The notes under the pieces were generated by a model. The model was not told the DNA's origin. It searched no databases and saw only the letters and a list, made by a program, of their open reading frames with translations. The translations under genes were made by a program, and so were the position numbers. Shown in pieces: positions 1 through 10,639 of a stretch of 64,000 bases of DNA (position 1 is its first letter; the number at the start of each line of letters is the position of its first letter). This DNA comes from Pogonophryne albipinna (lineage: Eukaryota > Chordata > Actinopteri > Perciformes > Artedidraconidae): NCBI GenBank assembly GCA_028583405.1, contig JAPTMU010000062.1, positions 643,925 to 707,924 on the forward strand, written 5' to 3'.

Positions 1-162
1 AATGTAGAAATTAAAAGTATTTAGTTTGAAATGTAATATTTACATTTGTTTGGCTTTTAAATAAAGCACTAGCATTGTAAGTCAGTTATAGGAAATGTTA
101 TATTACAATTAGCGTAAATATTTTGATGTAATGATACTAGCACCACTAACTACAAGACATTA

Positions 163-1348
163 GCCGTTAGCCAATAACTGTTATACACTAGCTTAGACAT
201 TATGCGTTAGCCAATAGCCTTCAGACATTATCGGTGAGCCACTAGCTTTTAGCCACTAGCATTTAGCCACTAGCATTTAGCCACTAGCCTTCAGACATTA
301 TCTGTTAGCCACTAGCTTTTAGCCACTAGCTTTTATCCACTAGCATTTAGCCTCTAGCCTTCAGACAATATCTGTTAGCCACTAGCTTTTAGCCACTAGC
401 CTTTAGACATTATCCGTTAGCCACTAGCTTTTAGCCAAGTAGCCTTTAGCCACTAGCTTTTAGACATTATATGTTAGCCAAGTAGCTTTTAGCCACTAGC
501 CTTTAGACATTATCTGTTAGCCAAGTAGCCTTTAACCACTAGCCTTTAGACATTATCTGTTAGCCAAGTAGCTTTTAGCCACTAGCCTTTAGACATTATC
601 TGTTAGCCAAGTAGCATTTATCCGCTAGCCTTCAGACAATATCTGTTAGCCACTAGCTTTTAGCCACTAGCATTTAGCCACTAGCCTTTAGACATTATCC
701 ATTAGCCACTAGCTTTTAGCCAAGTAGCCTTTAGCCACTAGCCTTTAGACATTATCTGTTAGCCAAGTAGCTTTTAGCCACTAGCCTTTAGACATTATCT
801 GTTAGCCAAGTAGCCTTTAGCCACTAGCCTTTAGACATTATCTGTTAGCCAAGTAGCTTTTAGCCACTAGCCTTTAGACATGATCTGTTAGCCAAGTAGC
901 TTTTAGCCACTAGCCTTTAGACATTATCTGTTAGCCAAGTAGCCTTTAGCCACTAGCCTTTAGACATTATCTGTTAGCCAAGTAGCCTTTAGCCACTAGC
1001 CTTTAGACATTATTAGCCAAGTAGCTTTTAGCCACTAGCCTTTAGACATTATCTGTTAGCCAAGTAGCTTTTAGCCACTAGCCTTTAGACATTATCTGTT
1101 AGCCAAGTAGCTTTTAGCCACTAGCCTTTAGACATTATTAGCCAAGTAGCTTTTAGCCACTAGCCTTTAGACATTATCTGTTAGCCAAGTAGCTTTTAGC
1201 CACTAGCCTTTAGACATTATCTGTTAGCCAAGTAGCTTTTAGCCACTAGCCTTTAGACATTATCTGTTAGCCAAGTAGCTTTTAGCCACTAGCCTTTAGA
1301 CATTATCTGTTAGCCAAGTAGCTTTTAGCCACTAGCCTTTAGCCGTTA
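163..1348. repeat. 43-bp minisatellite, about 27 units
   Basis: Tandem array whose mature unit is 43 bp and alternates TTAGACATTATCTGTTAGCC with AAGTAGCTTTTAGCCACTAG. The unit is built from a shorter TTAGCCA(C)TAGC motif. The left third (to about 700) is irregular, with units of varying length, and the right half is nearly homogeneous. That pattern fits recent amplification of the right side. No open frame of note; the sequence is AT-rich. Confidence 0.95.
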
Positions 1349-2233
1349 GTCGGTTGTTTCTGATCTGAGCCATTAGAAAAATCCAGAGGCTATCAGCAAA
1401 TAACCAATTGATGTTTTATTAGGTCATAGAGCTGATGAATTACAGATCCATTACTTCAAGGAGACATGCTATATGAGTCTGAGGCTTTAAACATAATGCA
1501 GAGGAAAACAACTCTGGATTAGTTCTTTAAATCGTTTAAAATGATGATGGTAGGACTGATTTATGAACATTAATGACAACAACAGGCCGCTCTGAAAACC
1601 TCAGATTCAAATCTGTTCACACATTATGTGATTCTATGCCAAACAAAGCAACTAAAGTGAAAGATATGTGCGCTTACTTTATAACAATAGGAGCAGATAG
1701 CATCCTTACAGGCTTTATGAGGGAGCTGTTTGAGGTTGATGTCGCGCATAAAAACTAACCAACCCCACACGTGCTATTAATTCATTATGAAAATGTAGGC
1801 AGTTTGGACAGAGCTCATTTATTCTGCACCAGCCTTCAGTCTCTCTCTTTAATTATCCCATTATGGTCACAGTGCCCCATCTGTCTTGTTCACCCCCCCC
1901 CCCCCTCCAAAAGTATGTGCACGTGAGGATATATTGATTATGAAACAGGTCGTTACAAACACAAGAGCATTTTATAAAAGTGCTGGTCCTTCGTTATGAC
2001 TTGCTGTTCTTAAAACCATGAAAACACTCTGTCACCAGATCAATATAGAATCACTGAACCGTAGACACCTAGTGGTTGGGAGTATAAAGTACTCAGGGAC
2101 ATCTTAAACTACATTCTCCTGAACACTAGGTGGCAGTATGCATCTCATGAGGATTTCTTTCCCATATTGCATAAAGTAATCTCAACGTTTATGATAGTTA
2201 CGTGTTTAGTTCAGCACGATAATCTCCACATAC
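1349..2233. other. non-coding stretch, no gene seen
   Basis: AT-rich sequence between a minisatellite and a MITE. The only open frame, 61 codons at 1573-1758, has no recognisable motif. It contains a run of about 14 C near 1892-1905, followed by a CTCCAAAAGTATGTGCACGT stretch that resembles the end of the small hAT-like MITE at 2418-3166. It is probably an old remnant of that family. Confidence 0.5.
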
Positions 2234-3365
2234 TAAAGGTGGGGTCGGTCATTTTGGAGAAACCAGCTCGAGTGGCTAGAATTTGAAAATACACAACCGG
2301 AAAAAAAATCTTCCACTTCCTCACAGAGCCCCTCCTCCAACACACACGAACGCGCACATGACCAATGAGGGCACGAGATGAGTGTGTGCACAGATGGAAG
2401 GCTGACAGGCAGGTAGGCAGGGACGTGCACAGGTACGGGCTAATGTTGTCCGGACAACGGCCCGTTTGTCATTTTTGTCTGATTTGCCCCTCTGGAGAGA
2501 GCAAGAGTTTTTTTTTTTTTTCTGTTGTGGCCGAATCAACATGATGAGCCCACAATTAGTAGCGTCTCGCTGCGGGAAACACACTTTGTCAGCGCTGTCA
2601 TCTGCCCCCAGTCACGTGACTGGGGGCTCGCTCTCTTTTCTTGATCGCCCTCTCACTTCATTGTAGGATTTCTGCCATGTCTCTCCTTTAGTTTGTCCAT
2701 CTCTGTTATTAAGTTATGGAATACTAGATAAATAAGTAATTAGATACCTTACCGTTACTGCGCTCATAAAAAAAGATAAGAATAAGAATAATGCGTATTG
2801 AACTGGTTTCATTAATTAGTTTATTTAAGGTAATTAGTTAGAAGCCCTATTTTATCAGTATGTCTGCACAGCAGTTACAAAGGTCAAACTACATTGAATT
2901 GTCCCCATTCTTTCTTTAATAGTTACTAACATTAGATACTTTAATGAGATATGGACCGCAAAACAAAAATGTCCCTGGTTTTCATTTAAAAAAATCAAAT
3001 CACCGAATGCAAGTAGTTGCATTAGCTTATTTTGTTATGAGATGATGACTGTTCAAATTAGTTAATGTAATAATCGTTTTGGTCTTATATTTATTTCCGG
3101 GGGGGGGGGGGGGGGCTTTTTCCAGTTTAGAGCAATAGCCCCTCCAAATGTCTGTGCACGTCCCTGCAGGTAGGCCATCCAGTTATTTTAGCCGGGCCGG
3201 CTCAGATGATTGGTCGTGCTTTTTACAGCACTACGGCTTCCACAGAAGACTTTTTGTCAAAGCACTTCAGATATTCACTGCTATCGGGATGTTGAGAGCA
3301 TTCCATGGAATATAACAACAAGTGTATCTCGAGCCGCTTTCTCAAACTTACCTACCCCACCTTTA
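2234..3365. mobile_element. non-autonomous DNA transposon with TA-type ends
   Basis: The ends are perfect 11-bp inverted repeats, TAAAGGTGGGG at 2234-2244 and its reverse complement at 3355-3365, so the insertion is bounded by TA on both sides as in Tc1/mariner-type elements. No transposase is encoded. It is interrupted by a second element at 2418-3166. Without that insert it would be about 380 bp, a usual MITE size. Superfamily assignment from the TA dinucleotide is an inference. Confidence 0.65.
2418..3166. mobile_element. nested hAT-like MITE, 8-bp target duplication
   Basis: It starts CAGGGACGTGCACAG and ends CTGTGCACGTCCCTG, a 15-bp inverted repeat, and is flanked on both sides by CAGGTAGG (2410-2417 and 3167-3174). 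An 8-bp duplication and CAG-type ends are hallmarks of hAT transposons. It holds a poly-T run (2510-2520) and a poly-G run (about 3099-3115) and has no transposase frame. A right end of the same family is seen near 51190. Confidence 0.8.
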
Positions 3366-3445
3366 ATGCCATTTGATGCTTTCTGCAGTAAAAAGATAAC
3401 GTTAGAATACAAAGGAACTACAGCACGACTTGTTTCATGGTTTTC

Positions 3446-3717
3446 GGACTCATAAGGCTAACTCATGTCAGGGTTTGAGGACTCATAAGGCTAACTCATG
3501 TCAGGGTTTGAGGACTCATAAGGCTAACTCATGTCAGGGGTTGAGGACTCATAAGGCTAACTCATGTCAGGGTTTGAGGACTCATAAGGCTAACTCATGT
3601 CAGGGTTTGAGGACTCATAAGGCTAACTCATGTCAGGGTTTGAGGACTCATAAGGCTAACTCATGTCAGGGTTTGAGGACTCATAAGGCTAACTCATGTC
3701 AGGGTTTGAGGACTCAT
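3446..3717. repeat. 33-bp minisatellite, about 8 units
   Basis: Near-identical units beginning GGACTCATAAGGCTAACTCA. One unit carries GGGGTTGA instead of GGGTTTGA. The unit length is a multiple of three, so the array reads as a repeated peptide in one frame. That is a by-product of the period, with no other sign of coding. Confidence 0.95.
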
Positions 3718-3872
3718 TCCTGACCACTCTATTACATTAACACAATAACGGAGATCCAGATAGTTGTAATGTTTTCGACTAAAAGCAACTAATCGTTTCT
3801 CCTCTAATCCTCAACATCAATTTGTATATGATATTATTAAAATATACTCTGATATAGCCTACTATCTATCGA

Positions 3873-4072
<200 letters not shown>

Positions 4073-4320
4073 ACTCCCCCTCTCTCTCACACACTCCCCC
4101 CTCTCTCTCTCTCTCACACACACACCCCCTCTCTCTCTCTCTCACACACACACCCCCTCTCTCTCACACACTCCCCCCTCTCTCTCTCTCTCTCACTCAC
4201 ACACACCCCCTCTCTCTCTCACACCCTCTGAGTCTCAGCTCTCAGTCAGAGAAACTTTCCTCCTCTCGGTGTCTCTCTCTGTCTCCTCTCCTCTCGTTCT
4301 TCTTCTTCTTCTCGCTGCGT
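4073..4320 (+). promoter_or_regulatory. nmbr: CT-rich tract, probable nmbr promoter / 5' UTR
   Basis: Alternating (CT)n and (CA)n blocks run from 4073 to about 4230. Pyrimidine-rich sequence then continues to the receptor start codon. No TATA box is obvious. Long GA/CT tracts near start sites are common in TATA-less vertebrate promoters. Calling this the promoter or 5' UTR is inference from position only. Confidence 0.4.
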
Positions 4321-4392
4321 CTTTACGCACGGAGCTCCGGTTTTGGCTTCTCCTCTCTCTGGATATTTCCCTCCCCGGAGTTGGATCTAGAG

Positions 4393-4811
4393 ATGGAGTT
4401 TGGGATGGAGTTGGAGGACCAGGATCTCCTCTTCTTCCCGGAGCTCCTCCACCCTAACGGCTCGGAGTCGGAGGTGTTTCCCGGTGACGGCGGAGAGACG
4501 GTGCACCTGGTGGTGCGCTGCGTCATGACCTCGGTGTACATCCTGATCATCACCGTGGGTTTGCTGGGAAACATCACGCTGGTGAAGATCTTCATCACAA
4601 ACAGTGCCATGCGCAGCGTGCCCAACATCTTCATCTCCAGCCTCGCGGCGGGGGACCTGCTGCTGCTGCTCACGTGCGTGCCGGTGGACGCCTTCCGGTT
4701 CTTCTCCGCGGAGTGGGTGTTTGGAGAGGCCGCGTGCAAACTCATCCCCGTGATCCAGCTCACCTCCGTGGGGGTGTCCGTGTTCACGCTCACCGCTCTG
4801 AGCGCAGACAG
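4393..4811 (+). CDS. nmbr: neuromedin-B receptor-like GPCR, exon 1
   Basis: Encodes the N-terminal 139 residues of a class A GPCR of the bombesin-receptor family; the ligand would be neuromedin B or a related peptide, signalling through Gq at the plasma membrane. The acidic N-terminus has one N-glycosylation sequon (N22-G-S). Helix 1 is residues 41-69 with N60 at position 1.50. Helix 2 carries LAAGD with D88 at 2.50. C115 is the conserved 3.25 cysteine, followed by [16 protein letters not shown] and the SAD/R start of the DRY motif. The block [15 protein letters not shown] fits NMBR better than GRPR or BRS3. I chose the ATG at 4393 (G at -3, G at +4); a second ATG at 4405 is possible. Translation stops at TAG 4813 unless spliced, and AG|GTAGGA at 4811/4812 is a good donor in phase 2, within the Arg codon of DRY. 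Later exons are not visible downstream. Confidence 0.9.
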
Positions 4812-5039
4812 GTAGGAGCTGAGGGACTCTCTTTACTTTCCAACATCTTTGGATCTGGTGTTTTGCAGACATCTTGGCGCTTCAGCACATTCAACAAAGC
4901 ACAGAACAATGTGTCTGTTGAAGGAAAACAAAACATCCCATCCCCTAAGAACAACTCATAATTGAGGGACATTATTATTACATATTATTATCATTATTGT
5001 TATCCGACAGGTGGGATAAGTTACAATAAGACAAGATAA

Positions 5040-5640
5040 GATTTTATTTAACCTTTATTTAACCAGATGAAAACATTGAGACAAAATCTCATTTACAATT
5101 CTGACCTGGCCAAAAGGCAGCAAGGTTACTCGTTCTTACACAGAACACAGACATATGAAATACAGAGAACATAACTAAGAAAACTAAAGAGGAAAAGCAG
5201 TCCCTACGTTGAGCTCATCAGGACAGTAAGAAAGGTGCACTGCTTATTACTGCAAGAGCAGCTGGAGGTAAGGACTTCAGACAACTTCAATTTAAAACAG
5301 GCTTTTGAGACAAGTGCCCTCAGTTTGAGGCGTGATTGAAGGTCGTTCCAAGACCAATCAAAAAGACTCCTTTTCCCAGCCTCAGTCCGCACAGCAGGAA
5401 CCTGGACCCGTATCCAGGCACCTGGACCCGTATCCAGGCACCTGGACCCGTATCCAGGCACCTGGACCCGTATCCAGGCACCTGGACCCGTATCCAGGCA
5501 CCTGGACCCGTATCCAGGCACCTGGACCCGTATCCAGGCACCTGGACCCGTATCCAGGCTCTGGGTCTGAGGCTGTGAGAGTCACTAACTGGAGCAGATC
5601 TGGCTCATATGTAGAGTGGAAGCTTTCCTAAAATGGCTTT
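5040..5640 (-). mobile_element. LINE 3'-end fragment (non-L2) with internal minisatellite
   Basis: On the minus strand this is the end of a LINE reverse-transcriptase ORF, including FNHASN-type and WNDLQSRLKLRAL peptides, and a tail matching AACCTTTATTTAACCAG (reverse complement). It is homologous to the copy on + at 41215-42210, with the same order of sequence on both sides of an internal 20-bp repeat. It is 5'-truncated. The clade (I/Nimb-like) is a guess from the C-terminal style. Confidence 0.7.
5398..5562. repeat. 20-bp minisatellite inside LINE
   Basis: About eight copies of CCTGGACCCGTATCCAGGCA. Each unit holds the short inverted repeat CCTGGA...TCCAGG, so it can fold as a hairpin. 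The same unit in opposite orientation recurs at 41700-41870 within another copy of the same LINE. Confidence 0.95.
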
Positions 5641-5933
5641 ATACAATAATAACATATAAGATAAGATAAGACAAGATAAGATAAGAAGTACATTATTGAT
5701 CCCAATTTGGGACATTTTTGTTTTGCTCCGACAGGCACTTTCAGCACATAAAACAAAGTACAGAACAATTGGTCTGTTAAAGGAAATACAAATCCCCTCT
5801 CATTATACAAAGCATATCATTGAGGGACATTATGAGCAGTCAGTCGCTCCTCACGTCCTGATAACAAACTGGATTCACTTCCTGTCATGCAGAATGATTT
5901 CCTTCTTAGATTATACTCTGTTACAGTAAAAGT

Positions 5934-7162
5934 AGAAGTACTCAGGTCTTGTACTTGAGTAAAAGTAGAAGTACTCAGGTCTTGTACTTGAGTAAAAGTA
6001 GAAGTACTCAGATCTTGTTCTTGAGTAAAAGTAGAAGTACTCAGATCTTGTTCTTGAGTAAAAGTAGAAGTACTCAGGTCTTGTACTTGAGTAAAAGTAG
6101 AAGTACTCAGGTCTTGTTCTTGAGTAAAAGTAGAAGTACTCAGATCTTGTACTTGAGTAAAAGTAGAAGTACTCAGATCTTGTACTTGAGTAAAAGTAGA
6201 AGTACTCAGATCTTGTACTTGAGTCAAAGTAGAAGTACTCAGATCTTCTTCTTGAGTAAAAGTAGAAGTACTCAGATCTTGTTCTTGAGTCAAAGTAGAA
6301 GTACTCAGATCTTGTACTTGAGTAAAAGTAGAAGTACTCAGATCTTGTACTTGAGTAAAAGTAGAAGTACTCAGATCTTGTACTTGAGTCAAAGTAGAAG
6401 TACTCAGATCTTGTACTTGAGTAAAAGTAAAAGTACTCAGATCTTGTTCTTGAGTAAAAGTAGAAGTACTCAGATCTTGTACTTGAGTAAAAGTAGAAGT
6501 ACTCAGATCTTGTACTTGAGTCAAAGTAGAAGTACTCAGATCTTGTACTTGAGTAAAAGTAGAAGTACTCAGATCTTGTTCTTGAGTAAAAGTAGAAGTA
6601 CTCAGATCTTGTACTTGAGTAAAAGTAGAAGTACTCAGATCTTGTACTTGAGTAAAAGTAGAAGTACTCAGATCTTGTACTTGAGTCAAAGTAGAAGTAC
6701 TCAGATCTTCTTCTTGAGTAAAAGTAGAAGTACTCAGATCTTGTTCTTGAGTCAAAGTAGAAGTACTCAGATCTTGTACTTGAGTAAAAGTAGAAGTACT
6801 CAGATCTTGTACTTGAGTAAAAGTAGAAGTACTCAGATCTTGTACTTGAGTCAAAGTAGAAGTACTCAGATCTTGTACTTGAGTAAAAGTAAAAGTACTC
6901 AGATCTTGTTCTTGAGTAAAAGTAGAAGTACTCAGATCTTGTACTTGAGTAAAAGTAGAAGTACTCAGATCTTGTACTTGAGTCAAAGTAGAAGTACTCA
7001 GATCTTGTACTTGAGTAAAAGTAGAAGTACTCAGATCTTGTTCTTGAGTAAAAGTAGAAGTACTCAGATCTTGTACTTGAGTAAAAGTAGAAGTACTCAG
7101 ATCTTGTACTTGAGTAAAAGTAGAAGTACTCAGATCTTGTACTTGAGTAAAAGTAGAAGTAC
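5934..7162. repeat. 33-bp minisatellite, about 37 units
   Basis: The unit contains AGATCTTGTACTTGAG and TAAAAGTAGAAGTACTC. Because 33 bp is 11 codons and the unit has few stop codons, both strands stay open for 400-460 codons; neither frame has any homology I recognise. Variant units (GTACTTGAGTC, GTTCTTGAGTA, TTCTTCTTG) recur in the same order, showing higher-order structure. Confidence 0.97.
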
Positions 7163-7346
7163 CAGAGTGTAGGAATACTCTGTTACAGTCAAAGTCCTGC
7201 ATTCAAAATGTTCCTCAAGTGAAAGTAGAAAAGTATTCTCATCAAAATATAGTGAAAGACAGTGAAAGTAGTCGTTGTGCAGATTGGTCCATTTCAGAAT
7301 AATATATATGATATGTTTTATAATGATTGATCATGAAAGTGTTCTC

Positions 7347-7843
7347 AAAGCTGGTGAAGGTGCAGCTAGTCTGAATGGCTTTGTAGACTGGAGGGTAGCT
7401 GGTGAAGGTGCAGCTAGTCTGAATGGCTTTGTAGACTGCAGGGTAGCTGGTGAAGGTGCAGCTAGTCTGAATGGCTTTGTAGACTGCAGGGTAGCTGGTG
7501 AAGGTGCAGCTAGTTTGAATGACTTTGTAGACTGCAGGGTAGCTGGTGGAGGTGCAGCTAGTCTGAATGGCTTTGTAGACTGCAGGGTAGCTGGTGAAGG
7601 TGCAGCTAGTCTGAATGGCTTTGTAGACTGCAGGGTAGCTGGTGAAGGTGCAGCTAGTCTGAATGGCTTTGTAGACTGCAGGGTAGCTGGTAAAGGTGCA
7701 GCTAGTCTGAATGGCTTTGTAGACTGCAGGGTAGCTGGTGAAGGTGCAGCTAGTCTGAATGGCTTTGTAGACTGCAGGGTAGCTGGTAAAGGTGCAGCTA
7801 GTCTGAATGACTTTGTAGACTGCAGGGTAGCTGGTGGATTTAC
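7347..7843. repeat. 48-bp minisatellite, about 10 units
   Basis: Units contain GCTAGTCTGAATGGCTTTGT and AGACTGCAGGGTAGCTGGTG. The unit is 16 codons long, so both strands are open, but the peptides show no domain. Point variants (GGTAAAGG, TTTGAATGAC) are spread among units. Confidence 0.95.
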
Positions 7844-8080
7844 TCCAGGTGGAACTAAAGTCTGATTTAACACTTGATTAGATTTCACATCATTCATCCA
7901 GATCTGTGAAGTAACTAAAGGTATTAAATACATGTAGTGAGTAGAAGTACACCATGTACCTCTGAACTGTAGTGGAGGAGAAGTACACAGTAGCAGAACA
8001 TGGAAATACTCAATTAAAGTACAAGTGCCTTCAAATTGTACTTCAGTACAGTGCTTGAGTAAATGTACTTATGTTTCCCC

Positions 8081-9514
8081 CAAAAGAAGAATCGGCCCCT
8101 TGACGTGGGTTTAGAGAAATGATTGGCACATCTTTACGGACATTTCTGGCTTCCTAAGTTTAAAGGAAACATATTTCTACAGACTGTCAGCTGCTGTTCG
8201 TAGGACCTTCATTTCTGTGTCCTTACAATATCCTGGGATTTAAGGAGCCTGTGTGACTGCCTTCAGCTTTGGGGTGTGTTGCTCATATTCTGTGTCAGAC
8301 GTGAGCAGCATCCTCTCATCTCGTGATGATCGATGAACCTGCCGCTGAAGAAGCCAACACATATTTAGTCTCTGAGAGGACGAATGCAGGTTTGGAGTTA
8401 TTGCAACAGGCGAAACATGCTCAGGATTTAGATTCAGACATGACTGTTGATCAGTGAGTAACTTCCCCTGTGCGGCACGGCCACAGCTGCAGAGGCTGAT
8501 TAGTGGCGCAGGATTGATTGGTGTTGGATAATAAGGGAGGAAGAGGAGGAGGAGACTTTGGAGGACATTCTTCAGAGAAACTGATAAATGATTCGTGGAC
8601 AAAGTTTGTCTTTTGTGATATTTAATAAAGTAATAAAGAAAGTCAATAAACAAGTGAAATGGATCTGAAATGCAGGAAGAGAGCAGCTTCACCCTCAGAG
8701 GAGAGAGAAGCTCTGCTTTCAGTCTCTGTGTGTTCATGAGAGGAACAGCTGCTCCTCCTTCCCTCCATCAAAGCAGAACACAGTCCTGAACCATTTGAAT
8801 CCACCTTTTACAATTCCTTTGCCTCCTGAAATGTAAACCCTTAACATCTGTCTCTGTTCAACACATACAAGACTAAACATACCATTTCAATGAGTAAAAG
8901 GCAATCAGAGTATAAGACTATGTGTTTTAAATGATTATGATCATTTGACACGACGAGGACACGAGGAGACAGAGGAGCGAGTGTAGAGGACGGAGATTAA
9001 AACAATGTTTTATCAGGATTACTGCAGAGAGACAACAAGAGAGGACAAGAGAGCTGAGTGTAAAGTCACTGTACACTCTGATACAGGTCGGTGTGTGTGT
9101 GAGTGTTTGTTTATATGTATGTGTGGGGACCACCACATTCTTTACGAGGACCAGTTTTGCAAAGCGAGGACATTTTTTGGAAAGTTAGCATGTTTTTCTA
9201 AAGGTTATGCTTTCCGGTTATTTCCCGTCCCCTTGTGTGTTATGTAGCTTTTTCTGCATGTAAACTCAGAGTGCACCCTGTAGCGAGTAAAACGCGAACA
9301 CAGAAAAGACCTGTCTGCTGCCCCTGAACGCCTCGTTGGGGATTTCTCTTTTTCCATTTTTTTCTTCCTGAGTAAAGTGACCTTACCCAAATGGACCCAT
9401 TGGTCCAAATGAACCAATCCGTGGAGCGCCTCATACACACACACTCTCTCAGCGGTGAAACTGTGACGTGCTGGGAGGGGGGGGGTGCTAGTGGAGCCTC
9501 GCAGCGACGCGCTT
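8081..9514. other. non-coding stretch, no gene seen
   Basis: Mixed intergenic sequence. Open frames of up to 165 codons (minus, 8240-8737) lack any recognisable motif. Around 9116-9230 is a GAGGACCAGTTTTGC... GAGGACATTTTTTGG segment like a dispersed fish MITE. A G-run lies at 9475-9485, just outside the inverted-repeat element that starts near 9515. Confidence 0.5.
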
Positions 9515-9835
9515 ACCCCTAGATTCCACCGGGTCCGTCTGCGTCGCGTTACGGCTCAGAAGCGTCTCGCCGCTGGGCTCCGCTCGAAATAAGATTGAAG
9601 TCTATTTTTCGGCGCGACGCATTGCAGAGGCGCCGGGCAGGAAGTGGACCGGTCAGAGCATCCGGCCCATCCCCAAAATAAACTAATTTTGCAGACCCTA
9701 TCCAGGCCCGCCTTAACCTGCCCTCAGGCCCTGGGGCTTTTTTTTTGTAGGCCCCCTATATTTTAATTTTTTATTTTTTTTTATTGTATTTAAACAACAA
9801 ATCAAAGTCATTTATAGCCTCGGCAGGCTCAGTGA

Positions 9836-9990
<155 letters not shown>

Positions 9991-10422
9991 GTGCAGTAGA
10001 AAGACCTGCATCACAGCAATAATTCATGACTCATCATATCGAAAATAGTCTTTATTTTTTTGGGCTAATACCAAATCCTATTATAACAAAAAACGTTTCC
10101 ATATTGGGTTTGTTTTGAGGATTACTGCTCAAAATATTACTTGAACGATATAACATTGGAAGTAGTTTTGTTGCATACTCAAATAATAAAGTAAAACATT
10201 GATAATCTCCTATTTTTTTAATTTAGTTATTTACTTTACTTATACTAAGGTTTAAATACAACGTTTAAGTTCTTAATCTACATAAAGACATACACTCTAG
10301 TTTAACATTTGTTTTGTATCTGCTGCTGTCTGATAACAACATCTACAACATATTGTAGCAACAAACATTCAAAAGTATTTGCAGGGACTGAACTGTTTGT
10401 TCTGTGGTTCTGATAGGAAAGG

Positions 10423-10563
<141 letters not shown>

Positions 10564-10639
10564 ACAGCATGGCCTCAATGCCAGGTATCAGTAGATGAGA
10601 ATGATCATTATCTCCGGTGGATTAACACAAACCTAGTTA

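Larger units (their letters stand above)
5906..8080. mobile_element. fish repeat of the AAAGTAGAAGTACTC type, expanded internally
   Basis: The right part (7860-8080) and the segment around 7170-7330 resemble a dispersed fish MITE-like repeat rich in ACTTGAGTA/TACTCAAGT motifs. A shorter, unexpanded relative occurs at 43650-43800. This copy has two internal arrays, of 33 bp and 48 bp. No termini or target duplication could be fixed with confidence. Confidence 0.55.

Noticed and set aside
4387..4872. Minus-strand frames of 156-161 codons over nmbr exon 1
   Set aside because: Shadows of the GC-rich receptor exon; the plus frame has clear GPCR motifs and a splice donor.
5817..7202. 461- and 407-residue repeat proteins on opposite strands
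   Set aside because: Both come from the 33-bp array and cannot both be real; flanks show no coding features.
8240..8737. 165-codon minus ORF
   Set aside because: No domain, no splice sites, and composition like the surrounding intergenic DNA.
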